45,417 nucleotides of DNA, from contig JALSNJ010000012.1 in assembly GCA_026987025.1 (NCBI GenBank), positions 1 through 45,417 of the forward strand. Direction: 5' to 3'. Under the pieces are notes generated by a model. That model was given only the letters and a program-made list of their open reading frames with translations, did no database searches and had not been told where the DNA came from. A program made the position numbers and the translations under genes. Of this stretch, positions 23,696-32,433 are shown one piece after another. The DNA comes from Candidatus Aminicenantota bacterium (GTDB lineage: Bacteria > Acidobacteriota > Aminicenantia > S016-38). Numbering within the stretch: position 1 is the first letter of the stretch; every line of letters starts with the position of its first letter.

Positions 23696-25114
23696 ATGAA
23701 AAGATTTTGGGTTTTAGCTCTGGTGCTGGCCATTGTATTCCCGGCAATGGCTACCACCAAAATTATGAGATTGGGACCTCATCCGTTTTATAAGAGCAAG
23801 CACCTTACTCCCGAGGACCTTTACAAAATCGCTATTGATTTCGCCGGGGATGTGAAAATTGGGTTTGAGGAAGCGGGATACGGCGACCTTTACCTTCCCT
23901 TCTTAGACCAGCTCAAGACCGCCAAGGTGGAGGAGGGAGAGATCCAGCCCGGAACCCACATTGAGTGGATGCTCTTCCGCAAACACAGGAAGGTTCAGGT
24001 TATCAAGGATGCCATCTGGGCGGGCCACAAACCCATGAAGGTTTACAAGGTTACCATTTATCACGACCTGAAGGCTTACCACTTCATCGTTCCCCTTATC
24101 TGCGGAAACATCTCCCTTCAGTCCGTGGAGGAACTTCCGGCTCCCATCTGCGCCCTCAGTGTTTCTCCATCCAGGGTGGAGATTAACAATCCGGTTACCC
24201 TGGACCTCTGCGGTTCTCAAAACTGGGTGAAGGGAGTTGTTAAGGTTCTCAAAGACGGAGCAGAGGTGGCCAGGGTGGAGGCAACTTCCTCCAACTGCAG
24301 GGTCTCCTACACTGCCACAGAACCTGGGAACTACAGCTTTAACGCCACCGTCTACGACCAGCACGGCTTTGCCTCCTCCAACGGGTGCACCGGCTCCGTG
24401 GAATACTGGAAGAATCAGCCCCCTGTCTGCGACCTGAAGGTTTCCCCCACCACGGTTCTTGCCGGTGAGGAGATAACCTTAGATGCTTCCGGTTCCTCCG
24501 ATCCCGAAGGAAAGCTCATAGGAGTAAAGTTCATAATAAAGGATGAGGCCGGAAATGTGGTGGAAGAGAAGATGATTACCGAGCCTCCCTATGTTTACAA
24601 GTTCAAACCCACCAGGGCCGGTTCTTTCATGGCCGTAGTTGTGGCCGAGGACGACCATCATGTAACCTCCGCCTCCTGCCAGAAGGCCTACGAAGTTCTC
24701 AAGAGGGGATTCTTCGTGGTGGAAAGCGGCATCCTCTCCCAGTCCGACCCCAGGCTCTTCGTACCCCTCAGGATAGGATACGAATACAGGGTGAATTACA
24801 ATTACAGAGTGACCGGGCTGGTTGGCTACAACTTCAAGGTTAAGAAGATGTACGAGGACGAAGATTATGGAAATCCCATCACCGCTGATCTTCTCTTCTC
24901 CTATCACCCCACCAACTATTACTTCGGCGTAGGAGTTGGAGCCTGGATTGTCAGTGGAGACAACAAGGCCGATGTGATCGGAAAGATAGGCTACGGCTTC
25001 TACTCCACCAGGACCACCGAGGCTTCCCTGTTCTTTGAGGGAAGGCTGCCCTTCGCAGAGAGCAAGAAGTCGGGAGAGGTAAGGCTTCTCTTTGGTATAG
25101 GAGTAAGGTTCTAA
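23696..25114 (+). CDS. Outer-membrane beta-barrel-like protein with two Ig/PKD-like domains
   Basis: A 472-residue exported protein. It has a signal peptide ending around FPAMA (residue 19), an unrecognised N-terminal domain of about 125 residues, and two Ig/PKD-like repeats. These begin ICALSVSPSRVEINNPVTLD and VCDLKVSPTTVLAGEEITLD, the second with SGSSDPEG. The C-terminal part of about 145 residues alternates aromatic and small residues (LVGYNFKVKK, YYFGVGVGAWIV, LLFGIGVRF) and ends in Phe, like an outer-membrane barrel. ATG 23696 is preferred over GTG 23690 because GGAGG lies 5 bases before it. Strong promoter, SD and downstream hairpin suggest high expression. Confidence 0.7.
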   Translation: MKRFWVLALVLAIVFPAMATTKIMRLGPHPFYKSKHLTPEDLYKIAIDFAGDVKIGFEEAGYGDLYLPFLDQLKTAKVEEGEIQPGTHIEWMLFRKHRKVQVIKDAIWAGHKPMKVYKVTIYHDLKAYHFIVPLICGNISLQSVEELPAPICALSVSPSRVEINNPVTLDLCGSQNWVKGVVKVLKDGAEVARVEATSSNCRVSYTATEPGNYSFNATVYDQHGFASSNGCTGSVEYWKNQPPVCDLKVSPTTVLAGEEITLDASGSSDPEGKLIGVKFIIKDEAGNVVEEKMITEPPYVYKFKPTRAGSFMAVVVAEDDHHVTSASCQKAYEVLKRGFFVVESGILSQSDPRLFVPLRIGYEYRVNYNYRVTGLVGYNFKVKKMYEDEDYGNPITADLLFSYHPTNYYFGVGVGAWIVSGDNKADVIGKIGYGFYSTRTTEASLFFEGRLPFAESKKSGEVRLLFGIGVRF

Positions 25115-25131
25115 GGGGTTAAAAATACATC

Positions 25132-25158
25132 GCCAGGAGGGGATAATCCCCTCCTGGC
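25132..25158 (+). terminator. Perfect 12-bp hairpin between the outer-membrane gene and nuoA
   Basis: GCCAGGAGGGGA (25132-25143), loop TAA, TCCCCTCCTGGC (25147-25158): a perfect 12-bp stem 17 bases past the stop of the upstream gene. The tract after it is CTTTCCTT, a weak T-run, so termination is probably partial and it may also protect or attenuate the transcript entering nuoA. Confidence 0.6.
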
Positions 25159-25172
25159 CTTTCCTTAAAGAG

Positions 25173-25520
25173 ATGGAACTGTTTTTTGCGTTTATTTTCG
25201 TTCTGTTGATAGCCCTTTTCATGTTCTTCGCCGGGGCCATCTTCGGACCCAAGGGCGATAGCCCTCAAAAAAAAGAGCCCTTTGAATGCGGAGCCGAGCC
25301 CCTTCAGCCCGGGGTTCCAAAGAATTATTCCGTGCATTATTTCAAAATTGCGCTGCTTTTCTTAATATTTGACCTGGAGGTTGCCTTTCTCATTCCCTGG
25401 GCCTTGGCCTTCAGGGAAAAGCCCGCTCTTTTCTTCCTGGTGATGCTTATTTTCCAGGTCTTTGTGGTTCTCTCCTTGGTCTATGCCTGGAAAAAGGGCG
25501 ATTTAGAGTGGGAAAAATGA
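25173..25520 (+). CDS. nuoA: NADH-quinone oxidoreductase subunit A
   Basis: A 115-residue complex I membrane subunit with three helices (about 4-27, 60-80 and 88-107). The conserved loop has FECGAEPLQPG, and KIALLFLIFDLEVAFLIPWA contains the FDLE acid group linked to quinone-site and proton-channel coupling. The ATG has only a weak AAAGAG SD. A strong hairpin sits 15 bases upstream, and no separate promoter was found. nuoB begins on its stop codon. Confidence 0.95.
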   Translation: MELFFAFIFVLLIALFMFFAGAIFGPKGDSPQKKEPFECGAEPLQPGVPKNYSVHYFKIALLFLIFDLEVAFLIPWALAFREKPALFFLVMLIFQVFVVLSLVYAWKKGDLEWEK

Positions 25521-25987
25521 AGGAGGGGAATTTCATAACCACCACCCTGGAGAGTTTAATTGGGTGGGCGAGGAAGTATTCAATATTTCAGTATCCCTTT
25601 GTAACCGCCTGTTGCGGGATGGAGTACATGGCCACCGCCGCCTCCCACTTTGACATAGACCGCTTTGGGGCTGGACTCACCCGCTTTACCCCCCGTCAGG
25701 CGGATGTTCTTTTTGTGGTGGGGACCATTTCCCACAAATTGGCCCCTGTGCTCAGGAAGGTTTACGAGCAGATGACGGAGCCCAAATGGGTGGTGGCCTT
25801 CGGCACCTGCACCATAACCGGAGGGCTTTACGACAACTATGCGGCCGTCCAGGGCATAGATGCTATAATTCCCGTGGACATTTACATCCCCGGATGTCCT
25901 CCAAGGCCGGAGACCGTCCTGGATGCCCTTATGAAGCTTCAGGAGAAAATCCAGAGGGAAAAACAGAAATGGTCCTTGAGGAAGTAG
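25517..25987 (+). CDS. nuoB: NADH-quinone oxidoreductase subunit B
   Basis: A 156-residue hydrophilic subunit holding cluster N2, the last iron-sulfur cluster before quinone. Ligands are visible in TACCGMEYMA (two adjacent Cys), GTCTITGG and IPGCPPRPE. The ATG at 25517 overlaps the nuoA stop as ATGA and is preferred over GTG 25508, which only lengthens the N-terminus by three residues. It runs 19 bases into nuoC. Confidence 0.95.
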   Translation: MKEGNFITTTLESLIGWARKYSIFQYPFVTACCGMEYMATAASHFDIDRFGAGLTRFTPRQADVLFVVGTISHKLAPVLRKVYEQMTEPKWVVAFGTCTITGGLYDNYAAVQGIDAIIPVDIYIPGCPPRPETVLDALMKLQEKIQREKQKWSLRK

Positions 25988-26433
25988 AAAAGGAGTTCTC
26001 CCTGAGGAGGGCGGAAAGCATTGATGGAATCCCCACCTTTTATTGCCACAGGGAACTTGTTTTACCCCTTATGGAGAGGCTCAAGAGGGATTTTGAAGTT
26101 CTCCTGGACATCACCGCCGTGGATTACTTAGGAAGAAAGGAGAAAAGGTTTGAATTGGTTTATCACCTCCTTTCCCTTTCCGAAAAGATGAGGCTAAGAA
26201 TAAAGGTGGAGCTGGGGGAGGGGGAGAAAATCCCAACCCTCTCCTTCCTCTGGAAGAACGCCAACTGGCTGGAAAGGGAGGTTTATGACATGTTCGGAAT
26301 AGAGTTCCAGGGACACCCTGACCTTCGCAGGATTCTCCTTTACCCTGAATTTAAAGGTCATCCCCTGCGCAAGGACTATCCCCTTAAAAAATCCCAGCCC
26401 AGGATAAAACTTCTTCGCCCGGAGAGGGAATGA
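25969..26433 (+). CDS. nuoC: NADH-quinone oxidoreductase subunit C
   Basis: A 154-residue (30 kDa-type) subunit with LDITAVDYLG, FELVYHLLS and the signature NWLEREVYDMFGIEFQGHPDLRRILL, ending HPLRKDYPL. It forms part of the connecting module with NuoD. The start is ATG 25969, behind AGAGGGA. The frame is open further upstream, but that stretch only overprints nuoB. It is separate from NuoD, not fused as in E. coli. It overlaps nuoD by 4 bases. Confidence 0.94.
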   Translation: MVLEEVEKEFSLRRAESIDGIPTFYCHRELVLPLMERLKRDFEVLLDITAVDYLGRKEKRFELVYHLLSLSEKMRLRIKVELGEGEKIPTLSFLWKNANWLEREVYDMFGIEFQGHPDLRRILLYPEFKGHPLRKDYPLKKSQPRIKLLRPERE

Positions 26434-27731
26434 TGGAGAAGATGCTCCTCAACATAGGCCCTTCCCATCCCGCCATGCATGGGACCATTCAGATTAAGGT
26501 GGAGCTGGACGGGGAAAGAATAATAAAAGCCGATGTGGAAATAGGATATCTCCACAGGGGATTTGAAAAGACCGCGGAAAACAGAACCTACATGCAGATA
26601 ATTCCTTACACAGACCGGCTGAACTATGTATCGCCTCTGCTGAATAACCTGGCCTATGCCATGGCGGTGGAGAAGCTCCTGGGCATAGATGTTCCCCCCA
26701 GGGCCAAATGGCTGAGGATGATCTTCGGGGAGATCTCCAGGATTACCGACCACCTTACCTGCATAGCCCCCATCGGTATGGAGCTGGGGGCCTTCACCGT
26801 ATTCCTCTACATGATAAAGGCCAGGGAATTTTTGTGGAATGTTCTGGATGCCACCACCGGCGCCAGGCTCACCACTTCGTACATAAGGATAGGCGGTGTA
26901 AAGGCGGATGTCCCTGAGAATTTTGAGGACCTATTGAGGAAGGCTCTGGAGGAGACCAAGAAGGCGGTCAGGGATGTCCACGGTCTTCTTTCCAGAAATC
27001 CCATCTTTTTGAAGAGGACTAAGGATGTGGGGGTGGTGAGCCAGGACGATGCCCTGAGCTACGGCTTTACGGGACCGGTGCTCCGCTCCACCGGCTATTA
27101 CTACGATGTGAGGAAGGCCTTTCCCTACCTTTATTACGATGAAGTGGATTTTGAGGTCCCTTTAGGGGAGAGGGGGGATAATTACGACCGATACATGGTC
27201 AGGATGAAGGAAATAGAGCAGAGCATAAGGATAATAGAGCAGTCCCTTTCTAAAATGGAGAAAGGGCCGGTTAAGGCCGAGGACGAGGTGGCGGAGGCCT
27301 ACGAGGCCATTAAGGCCTCCCAGGAGGGCAAATATCTGGATGGGAAGCTGAAGCTGAATCCCAACTTAGAGGGCATGGAAAGGGAGGTTTATTACAAAAT
27401 CATGGCCAGGGTTCCCCGCTACATCCTTCCTCCCAAGGAGGACCTTTACCGCAGCATAGAGGGGATGATAAGGCATTTCAAGCTTATAATGAGCGGCCAC
27501 GGTCTCAGGCCCCCGGCGGGGGAAGTTTATGTTCCGGTGGAAGGGGGAAACGGGGAGCTGGGCTTCTACATAGTTAGCGACGGAACGGACAGGCCCTACA
27601 GGCTTCACCTCAGGGCCCCTGTTTTTTCCATAATGTCTGCCTTAGCGGAAATGATAAAGGGGCATTACATCGCCGATGTTATTCCCACCTTTGCCTCCAT
27701 AAACATGATCGGAGGGGAGCTGGACCGATGA
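26430..27731 (+). CDS. nuoD: NADH-quinone oxidoreductase subunit D
   Basis: A 433-residue (49 kDa-type) subunit that builds the quinone-binding cavity with NuoB. It starts with NIGPSHPAMHG, whose His-Pro region contacts quinone, and continues with GYLHRGFEKTAE, MELGAFTVFLY, ATTGARLTTSYIRIGGV and, near the end, ADVIPTFASINMIGGELDR. It evolved from hydrogenase large subunits but has lost the metal cysteines, as expected. ATG overlaps nuoC by 4 bases. Full length. Confidence 0.96.
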   Translation: MMEKMLLNIGPSHPAMHGTIQIKVELDGERIIKADVEIGYLHRGFEKTAENRTYMQIIPYTDRLNYVSPLLNNLAYAMAVEKLLGIDVPPRAKWLRMIFGEISRITDHLTCIAPIGMELGAFTVFLYMIKAREFLWNVLDATTGARLTTSYIRIGGVKADVPENFEDLLRKALEETKKAVRDVHGLLSRNPIFLKRTKDVGVVSQDDALSYGFTGPVLRSTGYYYDVRKAFPYLYYDEVDFEVPLGERGDNYDRYMVRMKEIEQSIRIIEQSLSKMEKGPVKAEDEVAEAYEAIKASQEGKYLDGKLKLNPNLEGMEREVYYKIMARVPRYILPPKEDLYRSIEGMIRHFKLIMSGHGLRPPAGEVYVPVEGGNGELGFYIVSDGTDRPYRLHLRAPVFSIMSALAEMIKGHYIADVIPTFASINMIGGELDR

Positions 27732-28198
27732 AGGAAATAAGCCCTGAGGCTAAGGAAAAAATAGAAGACCTCTTGAAGAGATATCCTGTAAGGCGTTCCG
27801 CCCTCTTAGAGGTCCTCCACATTGTACAGCAGGAATGGGGATACATTGATGAGGAAGGGGAGGAGGCGGTAGCTTCCCTCTTAGGGCTGGAGCCGGTGCA
27901 GCTTCACGAGGTGGTAAGCTTTTACAGCATGTACGAAAGGAGACCCGCCGGAAGGCACATAATAAGGGTCTGCCGGAATCTTTCCTGCACCCTTATGGGA
28001 GCGGAGCCCATAATCACCTACCTTAAGAAGAAGCTTAAAGTAGAGGAGGGGGAAACCACCGAGGACGGCAAGTTTACCTTAGAGACCGCCGAATGCCTGG
28101 GAGCCTGTGAACTGGCGCCGGTAATGCAGATAGACGGGGAGTTTTACGGAAACCTTACCCCGGAGAAGATAGATGAAATTCTGGAGAGGATAAAATGA
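27728..28198 (+). CDS. nuoE: NADH-quinone oxidoreductase subunit E
   Basis: A 156-residue (24 kDa-type) thioredoxin-fold subunit of the NADH-oxidising tip. The [2Fe-2S] ligands appear as CRNLSC (two Cys five apart) and AECLGACELAP (two Cys four apart). The helical N-terminus with LLEVLHIVQQEWGYIDEE and HEVVSFYSMY is typical. It overlaps nuoD and nuoF by 4 bases each (ATGA). Confidence 0.95.
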   Translation: MKEISPEAKEKIEDLLKRYPVRRSALLEVLHIVQQEWGYIDEEGEEAVASLLGLEPVQLHEVVSFYSMYERRPAGRHIIRVCRNLSCTLMGAEPIITYLKKKLKVEEGETTEDGKFTLETAECLGACELAPVMQIDGEFYGNLTPEKIDEILERIK

Positions 28199-29451
28199 CC
28201 CTGGTAATAACCCCCTGGTTCGGAAAGGTAAAGATTGAAGATTACATAGGGGCAGGGGGATACCAGGGGGCGAGGAAAGCCCTTTTTATGGCCCCTGATG
28301 AGATAATTGAAGAGGTAAAGAGGTCCAACCTCCGGGGCCGAGGAGGGGCGGGATTCCCCACCGGCATCAAGTGGTCCTTTGTTCCGAAGGATTCCCCCAA
28401 GGAAAAATATCTCTGTATAAACGCCGACGAGGGGGAGCCCGGAACCTTCAAGGATAAATACATAATGAGGGAGGCCCCTCATCTTTTAATTGAGGGGGCG
28501 ATAATAGCCTCCTGGGCTGTGGGGATAAACACCGCCTACATTTACATAAGAGGAGAATACGGCAAAGTAGCCCTGATTCTGGAAAAGGCCATAGAGGAAG
28601 CCTATGCCAAGGGCTTTCTGGGTAAAAACATATTCGGCACCGACTTTTCCCTGGACATCTTCGTTCACCGGGGGGCCGGGGCTTATATATGCGGAGAGGA
28701 AACGGCTCTGATTGAGTCCCTGGAGGGAAAGAGGGGACAGCCCAGAATAAGGCCTCCCTTTCCAGCCACCTACGGGCTTTACGGTTGCCCCACGGTGGTC
28801 AACAATGTGGAAACCCTGGCCAACCTCCCGGCCATAATAAAGAACGGAGGAGAATGGTTCGCTTCCTTAGGGGTGGGAAAGAGCGGGGGGACCAAGCTCT
28901 TTGCCGTTAGCGGCCATGTAAAGAGGCCCGGCCTTTACGAACTTCCCATGGGAACCTCGCTAAAGACCCTTATTTACGATTACGCCGGTGGCATAAGGGG
29001 TAATCACAGGCTCAAGGGGGTGATTCCCGGGGGAAGCTCCTCCCCCATTTTGAAGCCGGAGGAAATAGAGGTCCCCTTAGATTACGAGTCCCTGGCTCAG
29101 GCGGGTTCCATGCTGGGCTCCGGGGCTGTTATAGTTCTGGATGAGACGGCGTGCATGGCCAAGGTTCTTCAGGTTATAACCCGTTTCTATGCCCACGAAA
29201 GCTGCGGCCAGTGCACGCCCTGTCGGCAGGGAACCGCCTGGATGGCCAGGATAGCGGAAAGGATCGTCAGGGGCATGGGCCGGGAGGGGGATGTGGACCT
29301 GCTGATGGACATTGCCAGGTCCATGATGGGAAAAACCATCTGCCCTTTAGCCGATGCTGCCGCCATGCCAGTAATAGCCATCTGTGAAAAGTATAGAGAA
29401 GAGCTGGAAGAACACATAAGAGAGAGAAAATGTCCAGTGGAAAGAGAGTGA
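28195..29451 (+). CDS. nuoF: NADH-quinone oxidoreductase subunit F
   Basis: A 418-residue (51 kDa-type) flavoprotein where NADH binds and reduces FMN. Visible are RGRGGAGFPTGIKWSF (NADH/FMN loop), NADEGEPGTFKDKYIM, GAGAYICGEETALIESLEG and the [4Fe-4S] ligands ESCGQCTPCRQGT plus TICPLADA. There is no extra thioredoxin or ferredoxin domain, so it is the plain complex I version. Overlaps nuoE by 4 and nuoG by 22 bases. Confidence 0.96.
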   Translation: MTLVITPWFGKVKIEDYIGAGGYQGARKALFMAPDEIIEEVKRSNLRGRGGAGFPTGIKWSFVPKDSPKEKYLCINADEGEPGTFKDKYIMREAPHLLIEGAIIASWAVGINTAYIYIRGEYGKVALILEKAIEEAYAKGFLGKNIFGTDFSLDIFVHRGAGAYICGEETALIESLEGKRGQPRIRPPFPATYGLYGCPTVVNNVETLANLPAIIKNGGEWFASLGVGKSGGTKLFAVSGHVKRPGLYELPMGTSLKTLIYDYAGGIRGNHRLKGVIPGGSSSPILKPEEIEVPLDYESLAQAGSMLGSGAVIVLDETACMAKVLQVITRFYAHESCGQCTPCRQGTAWMARIAERIVRGMGREGDVDLLMDIARSMMGKTICPLADAAAMPVIAICEKYREELEEHIRERKCPVERE

Positions 29452-30890
29452 AAATAATTATTGATGGAAGGGAAGTGGAGACGGTGGCGGGGACCCTTCT
29501 GATAAAGGCAGCGGAGGATGCGGGAATTTACATTCCCCGTCTTTGCTACCACGAGGGGCTGCGTCCCGACGGAAACTGCCGCATGTGCCTGGTGGAAGTG
29601 GAAGGGATGAGAAAACCCGTCCCTGCCTGCATGACCCCGGTTAAAGAGGGGATGGTGGTGAAGACGGATACCCCGGCTTTAAGGGAGCACCGTAAAAAGG
29701 TTCTGGAATTTATCCTCACCACCCACCCCATGGACTGTCCCATATGCGACCAGGCAGGGGAGTGTGTGCTTCAGGACTATTACTTCACCTACAGCCTGGA
29801 GGACAGAAGATATAAGGAGGAAAGGGAGAGGAAGCCCAAGAGGGTTTACTGGGGAAAGAACCTCGTATACGACGCAGAAAGGTGCATACTCTGCAGAAGG
29901 TGCGTGAGGTTCCTGGACCATGTGACCAAGACCGGTGAGCTGGGGGTTTTTGAAAGGGGTGTTCATTCCTACATTGGATTGTTTGACGGGCGAAAAATAG
30001 AAAACAATTACTCCGGCAACCTGGTGGACCTCTGTCCCGTGGGGGCCATTACCGACCTGGATTTCAGGTTTAAAATGAGGGTCTGGTTCTTGGAGCGGAC
30101 CCCCTCCGTATGTCCCTTTTGCGCCAGGGGTTGCAACATAGAAATTCACACCAACACCAATCCCCTGACCAACCGCTTTTCCCGCCAGAGGGTTTTCAGA
30201 ATAAAACCCAGGAAGAACCTTCAGATTAACCGTTGGTGGATATGCGACGAGGGGAGGTATTCTTACAGGTTCATTGACGAAAACAGGATACTCCGGCCTA
30301 TGATAAAGGGCAGGGAGACTACCTGGGAGGCGGTTTCAAAGAAGCTCAGGGAAATAATCGGCAGGGATGTGAGGGTTTACCTTTCAGCATGGATGAGCAA
30401 TGAGGAGCTGGTTTACTGGAAAAGGCTGGCGGATTTCCTTAAATGGAAAGCTTCCTTTGTAAGAAAGCCCGATGGGGACGAGGATGCGCTTCTCAGGGTG
30501 AAGGACAAAAACCCCAATACCCTTACCTGCAAAATCCTTGGCCTTGAGGAGGAAGGAGGACAGGAGGAAGTGGCGGTGGTTTTCCATTTTCCATGGGCAG
30601 GGGAAAAGCACAGCTTTAAAATAGGTATCTTTACCAATAGTTTTGAGGGCATGGAGGAATGGGACCTCATCCTTCCGGCAGCGACCTTTGCCGAAAAGGA
30701 AGGGCACTGGACAAATTTCCAGGGCCTGATTCAGAAGTTTCACCAGGCACTTCAGCCCCTGGGGGAAAGCAGGGAAGAGGGGGAAATCGGGGAGGTTTTC
30801 GCCTCCGCCTTCGGCATTCATATGCCCTGGGAGAGGGAGGCCATGGAAAGGGAATTTGAAAAGGAGCACAGGAAATGGTCTGGGAAATAG
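29430..30890 (+). CDS. nuoG: NADH-quinone oxidoreductase subunit G, compact form
   Basis: A 486-residue iron-sulfur subunit, much shorter than the roughly 900-residue E. coli protein. N-terminal ligands are complete: [2Fe-2S] C39, C50, C53 and C67; His-Cys cluster H99, C103, C106 and C112; another [4Fe-4S] C152, C155, C158 and C202. The N7-type set C228, C231, C235 and C272 is also kept. The molybdopterin-like domain is reduced to about 200 residues. It retains the C-terminal-type LPAATFAEKEGHWTNFQGL...QALQPLGESREEGEI stretch but lacks most of the middle. It overlaps nuoF by 22 and nuoH by 16 bases. Confidence 0.93.
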   Translation: MSSGKRVKIIIDGREVETVAGTLLIKAAEDAGIYIPRLCYHEGLRPDGNCRMCLVEVEGMRKPVPACMTPVKEGMVVKTDTPALREHRKKVLEFILTTHPMDCPICDQAGECVLQDYYFTYSLEDRRYKEERERKPKRVYWGKNLVYDAERCILCRRCVRFLDHVTKTGELGVFERGVHSYIGLFDGRKIENNYSGNLVDLCPVGAITDLDFRFKMRVWFLERTPSVCPFCARGCNIEIHTNTNPLTNRFSRQRVFRIKPRKNLQINRWWICDEGRYSYRFIDENRILRPMIKGRETTWEAVSKKLREIIGRDVRVYLSAWMSNEELVYWKRLADFLKWKASFVRKPDGDEDALLRVKDKNPNTLTCKILGLEEEGGQEEVAVVFHFPWAGEKHSFKIGIFTNSFEGMEEWDLILPAATFAEKEGHWTNFQGLIQKFHQALQPLGESREEGEIGEVFASAFGIHMPWEREAMEREFEKEHRKWSGK

Positions 30891-31957
30891 GGGTTATTTT
30901 AAAGGTGGTGATTATCTTCACCTGGGCCCTGATAACAGTTCTTTACATAACCCTTCTTGAAAGGAAGGAATCCGCCCTCATCCAGGACAGAATCGGAGCC
31001 AATCGGGCAGAGGTTCTGGGCCTCAGGCTCAACGGTCTTTTCCAGCCCTTTGCCGATGCCCTTAAAATGTTCTTTAAGGAAGACTATATTCCTCCCTTCG
31101 TGGACAGACCCTTCTACCTGCTGGCTCCCATGGTTGCCCTGGTCTTTGCCCTGATACCCATAGGAGCCGTTCCCTTGGCCGACAAGATAACCCTGGAGGG
31201 GAGGGAATTTTCCCTTTCGGTGGTAAATTCCGGGGTGGGGGTGGTGCTTATCCTCTCCCTCCTTTCCCTGGCTATATACGGGGTAATTTTAGGCGGATAC
31301 GGCTCCAGGAACAAGTACGGGCTGGTAGGGGGAATGAGGGCCACGGCCCAGATAATCTCCTACGAAATTGCCCTGGGACTTTCCCTGGTAGGGGTTCTTC
31401 TGGTTTTTCCATCCTTAGATCTCAACGAAATAGTCCACATGCAGAACCGTTATATACTGAAGGGCTGGGTTCCGCTCTGGGGCATAATACTTCAGCCCTT
31501 AGCAGCGGTAATTTTCCTTATAGCCGGGATGGCGGAGAACAAGAGGGTTCCCTTTGACCTTCCCGAGGGGGAATCCGAAATAATCGGTTATTTCCTGGAA
31601 TACAGCGGGATGAAATTCGGGATGTTCTTCGTGGCGGACTTCGTGGAGGTTCTTCTCCTGGCAGCCCTTTTCACCACCTTCTTTCTCGGGGGATACAATC
31701 CCCCCTGGCTTTTTCCCGACGGTTTTCACTTCCCGTGGGGAGGGAGTTTGCTCCTTTCCTCTCTGTGGGTGAGGGTCATTCAGTTCATAACCTTCAACAT
31801 AAAACTCTGGATTATGGTCTGGTTCCTGCTCCTCGTTCGCTGGACCTATCCCCGATACAGGTTCGACCAGCTTATGGAGTTGGGATGGAAAAATCTGATT
31901 CCCCTCTCCATTTTTAATATAATTTTAACGGCAGGGGTTCTGGCGGTGATAAAATGA
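30875..31957 (+). CDS. nuoH: NADH-quinone oxidoreductase subunit H
   Basis: A 360-residue membrane subunit with about eight helices. It forms the quinone entry channel and joins the peripheral arm to the membrane arm. Motifs are LERKESALIQDRIGANRAEV, FQPFADALKMFFKED, a central EIALGLSLVGV and AENKRVPFDLPEGESEIIGYFLEYSGMKF carrying the conserved glutamates. ATG lies 16 bases inside nuoG. It overlaps nuoI by 4 bases. Confidence 0.96.
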   Translation: MVWEIGVILKVVIIFTWALITVLYITLLERKESALIQDRIGANRAEVLGLRLNGLFQPFADALKMFFKEDYIPPFVDRPFYLLAPMVALVFALIPIGAVPLADKITLEGREFSLSVVNSGVGVVLILSLLSLAIYGVILGGYGSRNKYGLVGGMRATAQIISYEIALGLSLVGVLLVFPSLDLNEIVHMQNRYILKGWVPLWGIILQPLAAVIFLIAGMAENKRVPFDLPEGESEIIGYFLEYSGMKFGMFFVADFVEVLLLAALFTTFFLGGYNPPWLFPDGFHFPWGGSLLLSSLWVRVIQFITFNIKLWIMVWFLLLVRWTYPRYRFDQLMELGWKNLIPLSIFNIILTAGVLAVIK

Positions 31958-32433
31958 GGCTTTTCTGGGAAGCGGTAAAGGGCCTTGGAGTAACCACCAA
32001 GCACCTTGTCCGCAATCTATGGAAGTTTTCTCTCTACTATGTGGGCCTCAGCAAGGACAAGGGGGTGGTTACCTTGGAGTATCCTGAGGAAAGGAGGGAG
32101 GCCTTCCCCCGGGTGAGGCTTCGCCACAGGCTCCTCAGGAGGGAGGACGGAAGGCTTCGCTGCGTTGCCTGTTATATGTGCGCCACCGCCTGTCCCTCCC
32201 AGTGCATTTACATAGAGGCGGAGGAGGACCCGGATCATCCCTTAGAGAAAAGGCCGAAACAATTTATCATAGACCTTGGAAAATGCGCCTATTGCGGTTT
32301 CTGCGTGGAGGCCTGCCCTGAAGATGCCCTCAGGATGGACATCCACATACCGGAGCTTGCGGAATACAGGAAGGATAATCTTATCTACGACATAAAAAAG
32401 CTTACAGAATATGAGGAAGGTTCTAATAATTGA
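31954..32433 (+). CDS. nuoI: NADH-quinone oxidoreductase subunit I
   Basis: A 159-residue ferredoxin-like subunit with two [4Fe-4S] motifs, CVACYMCATACP and CAYCGFCVEACPEDAL, and an amphipathic N-terminus that lies on the membrane. It is the last nuo gene of the window: J, K, L, M and N, the remaining membrane subunits including the antiporter-like pumps, do not follow. A response-regulator gene starts 23 bases before its stop. Confidence 0.96.
   Translation: MRLFWEAVKGLGVTTKHLVRNLWKFSLYYVGLSKDKGVVTLEYPEERREAFPRVRLRHRLLRREDGRLRCVACYMCATACPSQCIYIEAEEDPDHPLEKRPKQFIIDLGKCAYCGFCVEACPEDALRMDIHIPELAEYRKDNLIYDIKKLTEYEEGSNN

Noticed and set aside
25786-25968. Upstream extension of the nuoC frame
   Set aside because: It lies wholly within nuoB, has an Arg/His-rich translation unlike any NuoC, and NuoC homology begins after ATG 25969.
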